From Nitrospinae bacterium CG22_combo_CG10-13_8_21_14_all_47_10 (lineage in GTDB: Bacteria; Nitrospinota; Nitrospinia; Nitrospinales; VA-1): a stretch of DNA of 14,061 nucleotides. The notes under the pieces were generated by a model. It did no database searches and was not told the DNA's origin. It worked only from the letters and a program-made list of their open reading frames with translations. Made by a program: the position numbers and the translations under genes. The DNA is taken from the NCBI GenBank assembly GCA_002786505.1, contig PCTK01000233.1:1-14061 (forward strand), written 5' to 3'. Positions within the stretch are counted from its first letter, which is position 1; each line of letters begins with the position of its first letter. Shown piece by piece: positions 1 to 7,633 of the stretch.

Positions 1-54
1 AGCGTAAGCGAAGACGTGGTATTTCACCTTAGCTTTCGTGCCCGGAACGGGTAA
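1..54 (+). CDS. Possible C-terminal end of an upstream protein (partial)
   Basis: The first reading frame is open from the window edge to a TAA at 52-54 and gives 17 residues, SVSEDVVFHLSFRARNG. The alternating pattern VVFHLSFRAR would suit a final beta strand, for example of an outer-membrane barrel. The piece is too short to identify, and an open frame of this length can arise by chance. Nothing else in 1-146 looks coding. Confidence 0.22.
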   Translation, partial: SVSEDVVFHLSFRARNG

Positions 55-146
55 TCTCGGGGTTGTGCAAAGACCTCTTTTTTGAGGCCGCAATATTTAA
101 GGTAACAACGGGTTCGTTAAATTTTTTGTGTTAGAAGGAGGAAACT

Positions 147-1019
147 ATGCTTCGGCTGGTATTGTTTTTAGGGACGAATTTGGCGATCGTATTATTGATC
201 AGCCTGACGTTTCGACTGCTGGGTTTGGAAGGGCTACTCCAGCAAAACGGCATTGATCTGAATATCAATGCCCTGGTAATTTACTCTGCGATCATTGGGT
301 TTGCGGGCTCCTTCATTTCACTTCTCCTTTCCAAGCCGATGGCGAAAGCGGCGATGCGAGTCCGGGTTATTATGGAACCGCAGAGCGATATCGAAAGGTG
401 GTTGATTTCCACGGTTCGCTTGCATGCCGACCGCGCTGGAATCGAGATGCCTGAGGTGGGCATTTTCGATCAGCAGTCGCCAAATGCATTCGCTACGGGT
501 TGGGACAAAAACGCGGCACTCGTGGCATTCAGCACTGGATTGTTAGAGAACATGGGGCAAGGAGAAGTCGAGGCTGTGCTTGGCCATGAGATCAGCCACG
601 TTGCGAACGGCGATATGGTTACGCTTGCCCTGATACAGGGTGTTGTTAATACATTCGTGATTTTTCTTTCCCGTGCTTTAGGGTTCCTTGTTGACCGGCT
701 GGTTTTCAAGGTCGAGCGCGGACACGGGCCGGCGTTTTGGGCAGTATCTATCGTTGCGGAACTTGTGTTCGGAGTCCTTGCCATGATGATTGTCATGTGG
801 TTCTCCCGAAGGCGCGAGTTCCGTGCTGATGCCGGTGGGGCATCATTGGCCGGGCGGCAAAATATGATCAATGCGCTTAAACGGCTTCAGGCGGCTCATG
901 TTCCCCAGATGCCGGATGAGATGGCGGCCCTTGCTATAAACGGTGGTCGGGTGCAGGCATTGTTTTCCAGCCATCCTCCGATAGGAAAACGCATCGCCGC
1001 CTTGGAACAAGGGAGTTAA
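147..1019 (+). CDS. htpX: HtpX-type membrane zinc metalloprotease (M48)
   Basis: This 290-residue protein has the length and layout of HtpX, an integral inner-membrane protease that degrades damaged or misfolded membrane proteins. Two N-terminal hydrophobic segments are at about 4-24 and 41-61. The zinc motif HEISH is at 147-151 and the third ligand is E224 in RRREFRADAGG. A further hydrophobic pair lies at about 162-183 and 198-219. The C-terminal FSSHPPIGKRIAALE is the usual family ending. The start is firm: AAGGAGG at 135-141 lies five bases before the ATG. The gene stands alone on the plus strand; the next gene converges on it from the right. All catalytic residues are present, so it should be active. 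No heat-shock promoter could be recognised upstream. Confidence 0.96.
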   Translation: MLRLVLFLGTNLAIVLLISLTFRLLGLEGLLQQNGIDLNINALVIYSAIIGFAGSFISLLLSKPMAKAAMRVRVIMEPQSDIERWLISTVRLHADRAGIEMPEVGIFDQQSPNAFATGWDKNAALVAFSTGLLENMGQGEVEAVLGHEISHVANGDMVTLALIQGVVNTFVIFLSRALGFLVDRLVFKVERGHGPAFWAVSIVAELVFGVLAMMIVMWFSRRREFRADAGGASLAGRQNMINALKRLQAAHVPQMPDEMAALAINGGRVQALFSSHPPIGKRIAALEQGS

Positions 1020-1182
1020 GTTGCCAGAAAAAGTTCAGTCCCTTTAATTGACCCACCTGACCTATTTCCCACTCAATGATTTCGGTCATAGGGGGTTATT
1101 TAAATCCGGGTTGGTCTGGCTTCAGGGGGATTGCAACTTTGTTTTCATGACTGAAGCGCTAATTATATTTCAGGGCGAATGG

Positions 1183-1974
1183 CTAAGCGACTTCATAATT
1201 GACACTGACCATCCAGTCTGAATAATTGGGATCAATCGCTTTAAAATTCTGGATGATTTCCTGTTTGAAAACAGTTTCCAGCGGGCTTCCGCGACCGGGC
1301 CATATGCGAAACTTGATGCGAAGAAATTCCTTGCCGGACGGGGACTTTTGGCAACCCATAAATTCCGGCGGTGCCCGAAAGATTCCAGGGAATTGGTCTT
1401 CGATGTCTTTTAAGACCAGTTCTGCAACTTTTTCCATTTTTGTTTTATGTTCAACATCTTTGGAAAGCATAATGTCGGCAAAACACCTGATATAGCCCCG
1501 CGGGTAGCTAATAACATTGGAAATGGTGCGATTAGGAATAGCGACCAGCGACCCCAGTGAATTCTCAAGGACGGTAAAACGCATACCAATTTTTTTGACG
1601 ATGCCGGACTGTCCGGAAATTTCGACCGTATCTCCGACATCAATCAAGTCCGCAAAAATCAATGTGAGCCCTGCCACCAGATCCTGAACCAACCCCTGAG
1701 ATCCAAACCCAATGGCCAGCCCCAAAATTGAAGCGCTGGCCAGATATGCGGTTAAGGAAACACCAAACTCGGATAAAATAAAACCCAGAGACCCAAAATA
1801 CAGGGAGAACATGGTCACGCTTTTTATTAATCCCGCAACCGTGATGGTTTTTGCCAGGGAAGCAGATCGTTTCGCGGAGATATACTTTTTCCCGAACCTC
1901 TCAACCCCGAGCACGATCAAATGCACGGTGAACGCAATAGCCAGTATGAGAATAACCGTTTGAAGGTGGTTCAT
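1183..1974 (-). CDS. Small-conductance mechanosensitive channel (MscS family)
   Basis: This 263-residue protein has three hydrophobic segments at about 4-24, 46-68 and 72-108. The third is the Gly/Ala-rich pore helix (LGLAIGFGSQGLVQDLVAGL). The MscS beta domain follows, with IDVGDTVEISGQSG at 111-124 and the signature AIPNRTISN at 145-153, then a soluble alpha/beta C-terminal domain. MscS channels open under membrane tension and release solutes during osmotic downshock. The ATG at 1974 has no Shine-Dalgarno site but sits in the sequence AACCTATGAA, shared with the two upstream genes. It lies 165 bases downstream of the N-formylglutamate amidohydrolase gene, so it may be the last gene of that operon or separate. 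The short N-terminus is close to E. coli MscS in plan, not to the large MscK type. Confidence 0.92.
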   Translation of the reverse strand: MNHLQTVILILAIAFTVHLIVLGVERFGKKYISAKRSASLAKTITVAGLIKSVTMFSLYFGSLGFILSEFGVSLTAYLASASILGLAIGFGSQGLVQDLVAGLTLIFADLIDVGDTVEISGQSGIVKKIGMRFTVLENSLGSLVAIPNRTISNVISYPRGYIRCFADIMLSKDVEHKTKMEKVAELVLKDIEDQFPGIFRAPPEFMGCQKSPSGKEFLRIKFRIWPGRGSPLETVFKQEIIQNFKAIDPNYSDWMVSVNYEVA

Positions 1975-1979
1975 AGGTT
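1970..1979 (-). repeat. AACCTATGAA start-site repeat, copy at mscS
   Basis: On the minus strand this reads AACCTATGAA and contains the mscS start codon at 1972-1974. The same ten bases occur at the starts of the two genes before it. No Shine-Dalgarno sequence is present. Confidence 0.6.
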
Positions 1980-2058
1980 CAATAAGTTTGTCATTGGTTT
2001 TAACCGGCCACTTTCATCGGCCGTTATAATTTTACCGCATAAACCTTAAAGGAGCGAA

Positions 2059-2080
2059 GCCCAAAGAAACTGATTTGGGC
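2059..2080. other. Perfect 7-bp inverted repeat between mscS and the NFGA gene
   Basis: GCCCAAA at 2059-2065 pairs with TTTGGGC at 2074-2080 across an 8-base loop. It lies 60 bases past the stop of the N-formylglutamate amidohydrolase gene in the transcribed direction. The following bases (TTCGCTCCTTT on the minus strand) are only partly T-rich, so a weak terminator or processing site is possible but not shown. Confidence 0.35.
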
Positions 2081-2139
2081 AAAGCAAACATGGAAGACGT
2101 GAAATTAAATTTCCCGCAAAAATGGCTGGCGATAACAGC

Positions 2140-2916
2140 TCAGTCCCCGTTCTTCGCAAAAAATAGTTCTAAGGCGTTTTTAAAATTTTGCCGCAGTTGA
2201 GCCAGACGGCTGGGAGTTACCGTTAATCGTTTTTTATCAAACCACGGGTCGGCAAGATACAGGGCTCTGCTCATTTCAATTTGGATGCAGGGGATGGGTT
2301 TGTTCCCATAGGTTCTGGTTATGAAACCACCGGCAAAGGGTTTGTCGATAACCACATCATCATCGTTCAATGCAAAAGCGGTCTGGAAGCAATGGGCCAT
2401 GTGTTGCACGATTTCAGCAGGACAGCTTTTCCCGTGGTAACTTCCCAGGCAGAATTTAGGCCTTATATTTCCGGGGTCGGGGGATATTTTCGGCCCTACA
2501 GCTTCCATAGTGTGGCAATCCAGCATGAGTTCCAGTTTTTTTTGCGAGTCTAAAATTGTTCGAATGGATTGGTGATACGGGTGATAATATTTCTCCAATA
2601 GGAGATCGGCCCATTTGCCATCCAACTCCTGACCAGGATGATAAATGGGTTTTCCTAAACAGGTCATGGACTTGACGACCCCATCTGGATTTTCCGGTGG
2701 CCGGTCATTGATATCGCGATTTAAGTCTACAAATGCTCTTGCAATAGTTCCTTCCACATAACTCAATACCTCATTTTTAATTCCATAAATTTCCCGTGTT
2801 AAGGCATCACTATCCTCAAATTGATCTTTGGGAGTGATGCAAACACGGCGGGCTATTTCTTCCGGGATCCCGGTGCCACCGTGAGGAACGGAAATCAGGA
2901 TGGGGAGTTTATTCAT
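2140..2916 (-). CDS. N-formylglutamate amidohydrolase family protein
   Basis: This 258-residue protein matches the N-formylglutamate amidohydrolase family, zinc enzymes that release formate from N-formylglutamate, classically the last step of one histidine degradation route. Family marks are SVPHGGTGIPEE at 9-20 (His12), DLNRD at 64-68, DCHTM at 133-137, FAGGFITRTYG at 194-204 and QIEMSRALY at 212-220. The metal-binding His and Asp/Glu residues appear intact. No other histidine-degradation gene is nearby. Its neighbours are a gamma-glutamyltransferase and an ATP-grasp ligase, so the real substrate may be another N-acylated or gamma-linked glutamate. The ATG is three bases after the ggt stop (TAACCTATG), with no Shine-Dalgarno site, which points to translational coupling. 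Family is certain; exact substrate is not. Confidence 0.9.
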   Translation of the reverse strand: MNKLPILISVPHGGTGIPEEIARRVCITPKDQFEDSDALTREIYGIKNEVLSYVEGTIARAFVDLNRDINDRPPENPDGVVKSMTCLGKPIYHPGQELDGKWADLLLEKYYHPYHQSIRTILDSQKKLELMLDCHTMEAVGPKISPDPGNIRPKFCLGSYHGKSCPAEIVQHMAHCFQTAFALNDDDVVIDKPFAGGFITRTYGNKPIPCIQIEMSRALYLADPWFDKKRLTVTPSRLAQLRQNFKNALELFFAKNGD

Positions 2917-2921
2917 AGGTT
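2912..2921 (-). repeat. AACCTATGAA start-site repeat, copy at the NFGA gene
   Basis: Minus-strand AACCTATGAA spans the ATG at 2914-2916, and its leading AA is the end of the TAA stop of the preceding ggt gene. It is identical to the copies at mscS and ggt. Confidence 0.6.
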
Positions 2922-4551
2922 ACGGACCGGCGGCTGTCCCGTCCCGGCGAATTTCTGCCACACCCTGAAACTGCCCGGTGGTTTGGGACTTCAGGACGGC
3001 GTGGATGGCACCAAGAAAAAATGAATAAGGTTCTCGCTGGTCTATTTTGTAACCAGCTTTTTGCAAATAATCAGTGATGGCCGGATCAAACCTTTCGGCC
3101 TCTATAGACAATTTGCCCCCTACGGTACAATGGATTCTTGGCCTTATCATAGCTTCGCTAATGGGCTGGTCTCCATCTACAATATGAGAAAGAAACTGAC
3201 TCGTGGCAGAAAAAATACGCTCACTCCCGGGGCTCCCTGCAACCAGCCAGGGTTGGTTGTTGTAAAAGGCAATGATGGGAGCAACTGAACTCCAGGGAAT
3301 TGCGTTTGGCCTTAAATAATAGGGATGCGAAGGATCTTTGGTATCCAGTGAACTCATATAGTTGTTGTATAAAAACCCCAGTCCACGGGCCGCCACCTTT
3401 GAGCCGTATACCAGTTCAATAGATTGGGTGATGCCGATTGCGTTGCCTTCTTTATCCATGACAGACAAGTGTGTGGTGTCGTTGTTTAATGTGAAAAGTT
3501 CTGTCATGGGCAGGGTAGGGTCGATTTCGTCACGGATGGAAGCCGAAAGGTTTCTGGCGAATTCCAGGCTGAGAATTTTATTATCGTGTGGAAGCTGAGG
3601 GTAGATATTGGGATCAAACGGGCGCTCTTTATGGTTTAAAAGCCCTTTCCGGAAAGTTTCAGCAAGAAAGTGATACATTTTGGCAGTAGGATTTTTGAAA
3701 AATTTTGAAGGGAGATTTTTCATCATTTGCAATACCAACAGCAACGTTCTCCCTGCTCCGGGAGGAGGGCATGTGTATATCTTAACTTTGCGATAACCCC
3801 TGCGGATGGGCTTTCGCTCGACCGGCCAGGGTATCAAGGCAAGGTCTTCAGCCCTCAAGAACCCTTCATGGAACCGCATGTCTTCATCAATTTGTTTTGC
3901 TATATCCCCGGCGTAAAACCCCTTAACCCCATGCCGGGCCAGATATTCAAGTAGTCCGCCTAAATCCTCCTGAACGAAGGGCTCCCCGACCTCATAAGGC
4001 TCTTTCCCCTCTTTCAGGAAATATTTGGCTCCTGAAAGGGAATCCATGCAGAGAAAATTTTCCAGTTCCCGTTTTTGCAGGTCGTGTTGTAATTGGGTGA
4101 TGCGATAACCCTTGCGGGCAATTTCGATGGCGGGCAGTAATATTTTTGACCAATCCAGCTTTCCGTAGCGAAAATGAAGATAACCCAGAACAGCAGGAGT
4201 GCTGGGTACGGTAGCGGCTTTGTATCCGCGGAATCTCTGGGTTTTTTGATCAATACGGTCAATATGAGCAAGCGAGGGGACGCGGCTGGAGCCATCCAAA
4301 GCAATGGTGTTGCCTTTATAATGGAGAATGGCCATTGATTGTCCTCCCAGTCCGCTGGCTTGAGGCTCGCACACCCCGAGGGCAAATGCAGAGGCGACGG
4401 CGGCATCAATGGCATTTCCACCCTGGCGCAACATTTCAACGCCAGCCTGAGTCGCTTCAGGGAAGGCCGTTGAGACCATTCCCTCAACAGAGACTGCGCA
4501 TTTGCCATCATCTGTGGGGCGGAATCTTCCCTCAATATGCTCCAGCTTCAT
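2920..4551 (-). CDS. ggt: Gamma-glutamyltransferase, no signal peptide
   Basis: This 543-residue Ntn-hydrolase is made as a precursor that cuts itself before the nucleophile. The cleavage and active site is NNDTTHLSVMDKEGNA, with Thr359 as the new N-terminus of the small subunit (about 185 residues). Other family marks are GGNAIDAAVASAFALGV at 44-60, SGLGGQSM at 66-73, DGSSRVP at 86-92, CPPPGAGRT at 261-269 and AGSPGSERI at 438-446. The enzymes hydrolyse or transfer gamma-glutamyl groups, for example from glutathione. The N-terminus MKLEHIEGRFRPTDD has no signal peptide, unlike the periplasmic E. coli enzyme, so this one should act in the cytoplasm. DGSSRVP differs from the LDFRE-type loop that binds the glutamyl carboxylate in E. 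coli, so substrate choice may differ. The start overlaps the stop of the upstream ligase gene (ATGA at 4548-4551), indicating coupled translation. Confidence 0.93.
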   Translation of the reverse strand: MKLEHIEGRFRPTDDGKCAVSVEGMVSTAFPEATQAGVEMLRQGGNAIDAAVASAFALGVCEPQASGLGGQSMAILHYKGNTIALDGSSRVPSLAHIDRIDQKTQRFRGYKAATVPSTPAVLGYLHFRYGKLDWSKILLPAIEIARKGYRITQLQHDLQKRELENFLCMDSLSGAKYFLKEGKEPYEVGEPFVQEDLGGLLEYLARHGVKGFYAGDIAKQIDEDMRFHEGFLRAEDLALIPWPVERKPIRRGYRKVKIYTCPPPGAGRTLLLVLQMMKNLPSKFFKNPTAKMYHFLAETFRKGLLNHKERPFDPNIYPQLPHDNKILSLEFARNLSASIRDEIDPTLPMTELFTLNNDTTHLSVMDKEGNAIGITQSIELVYGSKVAARGLGFLYNNYMSSLDTKDPSHPYYLRPNAIPWSSVAPIIAFYNNQPWLVAGSPGSERIFSATSQFLSHIVDGDQPISEAMIRPRIHCTVGGKLSIEAERFDPAITDYLQKAGYKIDQREPYSFFLGAIHAVLKSQTTGQFQGVAEIRRDGTAAGP

Positions 4552-4556
4552 AGGTT
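4547..4556 (-). repeat. AACCTATGAA start-site repeat, copy at ggt
   Basis: Minus-strand AACCTATGAA contains the ggt ATG (4549-4551) and the overlapping TGA stop (4548-4550) of the ligase gene. This is the third identical copy, all at starts without a Shine-Dalgarno site. Confidence 0.6.
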
Positions 4557-6740
4557 GAAATTCTTCGAAGAAAGATAAATGAGATAAGCAAGAAGAACAC
4601 TTCGGTCGATCAAGCTGTCACGCACGACATGCTCATTGTTACTGCCATAGCCGCCCGTTACGGGACCCAGACCATCGAGAGCGGGAACCCCCTCTGTGAT
4701 ATTGGACAGGCAGGAGCCAACACTGGTTTCGGATTTTTTGACCCGGACTTCGACTAAATCAGCTATTTTCTCAACATGTTCATAAAACCTGATGGTCCTT
4801 TCATTTTCCAGAAAAGGTTTGCTCTGTGATTTTTTTGTTACGTGAACTTTAATATTGTCCTGGGGTCTTGATGCAAAGATTTGATTGACCTGGTCTTCGA
4901 GCTTTATTTGCTGGTCCGGGCTCCGATAACGAATCACAAAGGACAAGGCCGCGTGGAAGGCGGGCTGGTCTTCCATACCTTTTGTCTGCAAACCCGTAAT
5001 GGTGATAAAGATTCCATTGGGCGCGGCATTTAACTTTCTCAAAGAATTGATTTTCTGGGATGCGTACAGGATAGGATCGCTGGCTTCTGATGAAGACTTA
5101 AACTTCTGTTTGCTTTGATGGCGATTTATTTCAATTTCATACCTTAAGCTACCGGAACAGGATGTCATGATCTCTCCACTCAAACCAGCTCCACTCAGCC
5201 CCACAACGTATTTGGATTTTGCGGAAAGTTCTTCGATCACCGGTTTTGAAGAGCGTTCTCCAACCGACTTGTCTGGAATCAGGAGAACCCCGCATTTGAC
5301 TCTTCGCAGACTACGGGTATAACGCAAGGCCTTAAGAGCGCCGAGCAAAACGGTGATGCCTCCCTTGCCACGGGCCACCCCGGTGCCATAAATCCGACCC
5401 TTTTCTTCCAGGAACGGGTTGTAATCTTCAAAGTCTATAGGGTTATCCATATTGCCAATGACCAGAATATCATTGGCTTCATCCATATGATTCGTGAGGT
5501 ATATAATATTTCCAAACTCAGCGCGAGAATGCACATGGCGGTTAAAACCTATCTGCCCCAGCTTGTTTGAGATCCATCGACCCAGCGAATTAACGCCTTC
5601 AATATTTTCAACAAAGGAATTAATTTCCACCATTTTCTCAAGATAGTCTTCCATTGTTCTAAGGTTGCCTCTCAGATAACTCCGCAATCGAATTCTGAGA
5701 GGGTCTTTTTTTGTTTTCCATTCCGGTTCTTCAATGGCAACCTGATCCATTTGCTGACTGCCAAAATAACGTTCTACGGCAACATCCAACATGCGGTTGA
5801 CCATCGTTTCGTAGGTATAGCCTGCTACTTTAGCGGCATGGAAATAGGACCCTGTTGCCCCCAAACTTGCCATTGAGTTGAGTTCCAGAATATACAGGTT
5901 TCCTTCACGATCCATTCGGTAGTCAACACGGCAAAAATCATAAATTCCCAGCACTCTAAACGTTTCTTTTGTTAGCCGGTGGAGTTCGTGCTCCAAGCTG
6001 GCAGTAATTTTTGCCGGACAGATTTTGGCTTTTGGTTTTTTAAGTTTGTCCTCCAGTGATTGGATTGCATTAGGGTCTCCTTCCAGATCGATTTCTACGA
6101 TAGGTAGAATTTCCGGGTCACGATTGCCCAAAAGGCCGACGGCAAACTCTCTGCCGGGAATAAACTTCTCAACCAGGACAGGTTGTTTGAATTGCTCCAC
6201 CAGGCTGGTGATTGCAGATTTTAACGCAGGCAAATCATGAATCACCTGAATTCCCATGGAGACTGCTTCCATTTTAGGTTTGGTGATAACCGGAAAAGGC
6301 AGGTCTTCGGGAATTTGATCGGCATTATAAAAAACCCAGTAGGGAGAGGTGGGCAATCCTGCGGCCTGAATCATTACTTTTGTGGTTACTTTGTCCAGAG
6401 CTATTCCGTGTCCTGCGGGGCTGGACCCGACATAGGGCACCCCCAGCATTTCCAGCAAAGAGGGGATATGGGTATACCGGCTGACCCCTTGCAGGCCATA
6501 AGCCATATTAAATACCATTCCTGGTTGTTCACCCTGGACAACTCGGGGCATGAAGTTCTGAAGTTGCTCGATGACGTTGATGTTGCCGTCAATGATACGA
6601 ACATTGTGACCGCCTTTTTCCAGGGAACTTGCTACACGCTCAACCGTTTGTGGGTTATACGTTTCCTGGTTTTGCATTCCGAAGATGTTGATGACTCCTT
6701 CAGCATCCTCTTGTTTGTTGTAAATGACAGCAACTTTCAT
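4548..6740 (-). CDS. D-Ala-D-Ala-ligase-like ATP-grasp ligase fused to a degenerate M20-peptidase domain
   Basis: This 730-residue protein has two enzyme folds. Residues 1-325 form an ATP-grasp ligase of the D-Ala-D-Ala ligase type. It has LLEMLGVPYVGS at 95-106, DK at 116-117, ITKPKMEAVSMGI at 152-164, LVEKFIPGREFAVGLLG at 189-205, CRVD at 270-273 with Arg271 in the carboxylate-binding position, and LELNS at 285-289 with E286 and N288 for metal. The ligase half therefore looks active. The N-terminal substrate region differs from true Ddl, so D-Ala is unlikely to be the substrate. Residues about 355-725 follow the M20 fold, but the metal sites are gone: GNMD instead of GHMD at 429-432, ARGKGG instead of ADxKGG at 456-461, and PDKS instead of DEE at 489-492. 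No terminal zinc His is found in GGYGSNNEHVV at 696-706. AGGA six bases before the ATG supports the start. No signal peptide. Confidence 0.88.
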   Translation of the reverse strand: MKVAVIYNKQEDAEGVINIFGMQNQETYNPQTVERVASSLEKGGHNVRIIDGNINVIEQLQNFMPRVVQGEQPGMVFNMAYGLQGVSRYTHIPSLLEMLGVPYVGSSPAGHGIALDKVTTKVMIQAAGLPTSPYWVFYNADQIPEDLPFPVITKPKMEAVSMGIQVIHDLPALKSAITSLVEQFKQPVLVEKFIPGREFAVGLLGNRDPEILPIVEIDLEGDPNAIQSLEDKLKKPKAKICPAKITASLEHELHRLTKETFRVLGIYDFCRVDYRMDREGNLYILELNSMASLGATGSYFHAAKVAGYTYETMVNRMLDVAVERYFGSQQMDQVAIEEPEWKTKKDPLRIRLRSYLRGNLRTMEDYLEKMVEINSFVENIEGVNSLGRWISNKLGQIGFNRHVHSRAEFGNIIYLTNHMDEANDILVIGNMDNPIDFEDYNPFLEEKGRIYGTGVARGKGGITVLLGALKALRYTRSLRRVKCGVLLIPDKSVGERSSKPVIEELSAKSKYVVGLSGAGLSGEIMTSCSGSLRYEIEINRHQSKQKFKSSSEASDPILYASQKINSLRKLNAAPNGIFITITGLQTKGMEDQPAFHAALSFVIRYRSPDQQIKLEDQVNQIFASRPQDNIKVHVTKKSQSKPFLENERTIRFYEHVEKIADLVEVRVKKSETSVGSCLSNITEGVPALDGLGPVTGGYGSNNEHVVRDSLIDRSVLLAYLIYLSSKNFNL

Positions 6741-6807
6741 GGAGATTCCTGTTTTGGGTCGAAGGCTATTCTTTCAAATTAAGTCATAACAGAGCCAAAC
6801 AAAAGGG

Positions 6808-6837
6808 AAAAATCCGGCGAAACGGTTTGATCAACCG
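6808..6837 (-). terminator. Weak hairpin with T-run between the dimethylargininase and ligase genes
   Basis: Read on the minus strand, TCCGG and CCGGA can pair and are followed by TTTTT. Inside is a second small pairing, CGGTT with AACCG around TGATC. Stems are only five base pairs. This could be a partial terminator that lowers expression of the downstream ligase and ggt genes, or chance. Confidence 0.28.
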
Positions 6838-6861
6838 GAATGCAAGGGCAGGTTCAGCCTA

Positions 6862-7626
6862 TTAACTTTCTGGAATTATCAGGCTCAGGCATGTGACGGC
6901 GCCATCGGCTTTTTCGAATTCGCTCATTTCCAGTTCCAGGGTCTTGAACCCATGAGCGAGAATTTCATCGCGGACATTGGGGAACCCGGCGGGTATCAGT
7001 ACCAGGTTGCCCAATGCCAGGCAATTGGCGGCATACGACTCGCTTGGGTTCACTTCGATCCAGTCAAAGTGTTTCAGGTTGGAAGTATCGACCCGCGTTG
7101 GATCAATGACTAACAGATTGTTCCCGATGAAGGTGGTTGCGCTTTTGAGGTGCAAGCCTTTTGTGACAGCAACCGGGACTACTTTTTTAGCAGTTAGTTG
7201 GGAGAGGGCTTGTATGGCTCGCAAATTGGTACGCTTTGAAAGTCCCACAAAAATGGTTCCGGGAGTATCCATCACGTCCCCACCATCAAGCGTCGCAGGA
7301 GAATCCAGAGTCACACAATCCCGATAGGTTTGCAACGCAGTGGCGGTGGACTGGACTTCCTCCTGGCGTGAAGGTTCTTTCATCGGGCAAAGCAGGAACT
7401 TGTCATCTAAAATAACGGCGGTGTCTTCCACAAATGTGGCATCAGGCAGATGATCCTGGGGGGGTAACTGCTCCACCCTGGCCCCGGCCTGGATAAGGGC
7501 TTTGACGTAACCTTCGTGCTGGTGCAGGGCGGTTGCAAGGTCGATTTTATTTTTGTCTGGATGTTTGGATAAAGCACGGGTGAAACCTGGTCCGGGTTTT
7601 CTCACTAGAGCTGTGAACGAGGGCAT
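6862..7626 (-). CDS. Dimethylargininase-like amidinohydrolase (DDAH)
   Basis: This 254-residue protein belongs to the amidinotransferase/DDAH fold. It carries the full catalytic set expected of N-omega,N-omega-dimethylarginine dimethylaminohydrolase, which makes citrulline and dimethylamine. PDATFVEDTAV at 61-71 holds the acidic substrate-binding residues, and Arg87 is followed by LDGGDV at 113-118. Arg132 lies in GLSKRTN, the catalytic His159 in KGLHLKS, and the nucleophile Cys246 in DGAVTCLSL. Length matches the Pseudomonas enzyme. The ATG is seven bases after the stop of the cyclotransferase-like gene. Its Shine-Dalgarno AAGGA overlaps that stop (TAAGGA), so the two are one transcript. A 121-base gap with a weak hairpin separates it from the ligase gene. 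Bacteria rarely make methylarginine, so it may process scavenged methylarginine, or another guanidino compound linked to the neighbouring ligase. Confidence 0.88.
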   Translation of the reverse strand: MPSFTALVRKPGPGFTRALSKHPDKNKIDLATALHQHEGYVKALIQAGARVEQLPPQDHLPDATFVEDTAVILDDKFLLCPMKEPSRQEEVQSTATALQTYRDCVTLDSPATLDGGDVMDTPGTIFVGLSKRTNLRAIQALSQLTAKKVVPVAVTKGLHLKSATTFIGNNLLVIDPTRVDTSNLKHFDWIEVNPSESYAANCLALGNLVLIPAGFPNVRDEILAHGFKTLELEMSEFEKADGAVTCLSLIIPES

Positions 7627-7633
7627 GCAGTCC

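Noticed and set aside
470..871. Minus-strand open frame of 133 codons inside htpX
   Set aside because: It is wholly antisense to a gene with intact HtpX motifs; the protein is low-complexity in Ser, Thr and Asn and has no recognisable domain.
1119..1157. GCTTCAG / CTGAAGC inverted repeat between htpX and mscS
   Set aside because: Seven pairs around a 25-base loop with no T-run; too weak to call a terminator.
2089..2199. Plus-strand 36-codon ORF with AAAGGAG at 2047-2053
   Set aside because: The Shine-Dalgarno-like site is about 35 bases too far upstream, and the frame runs antisense into the N-formylglutamate amidohydrolase gene.
6237..6782. Plus-strand open frame of 181 codons
   Set aside because: Antisense to the ATP-grasp domain, whose motifs are clear; no ribosome binding site and no family resemblance.
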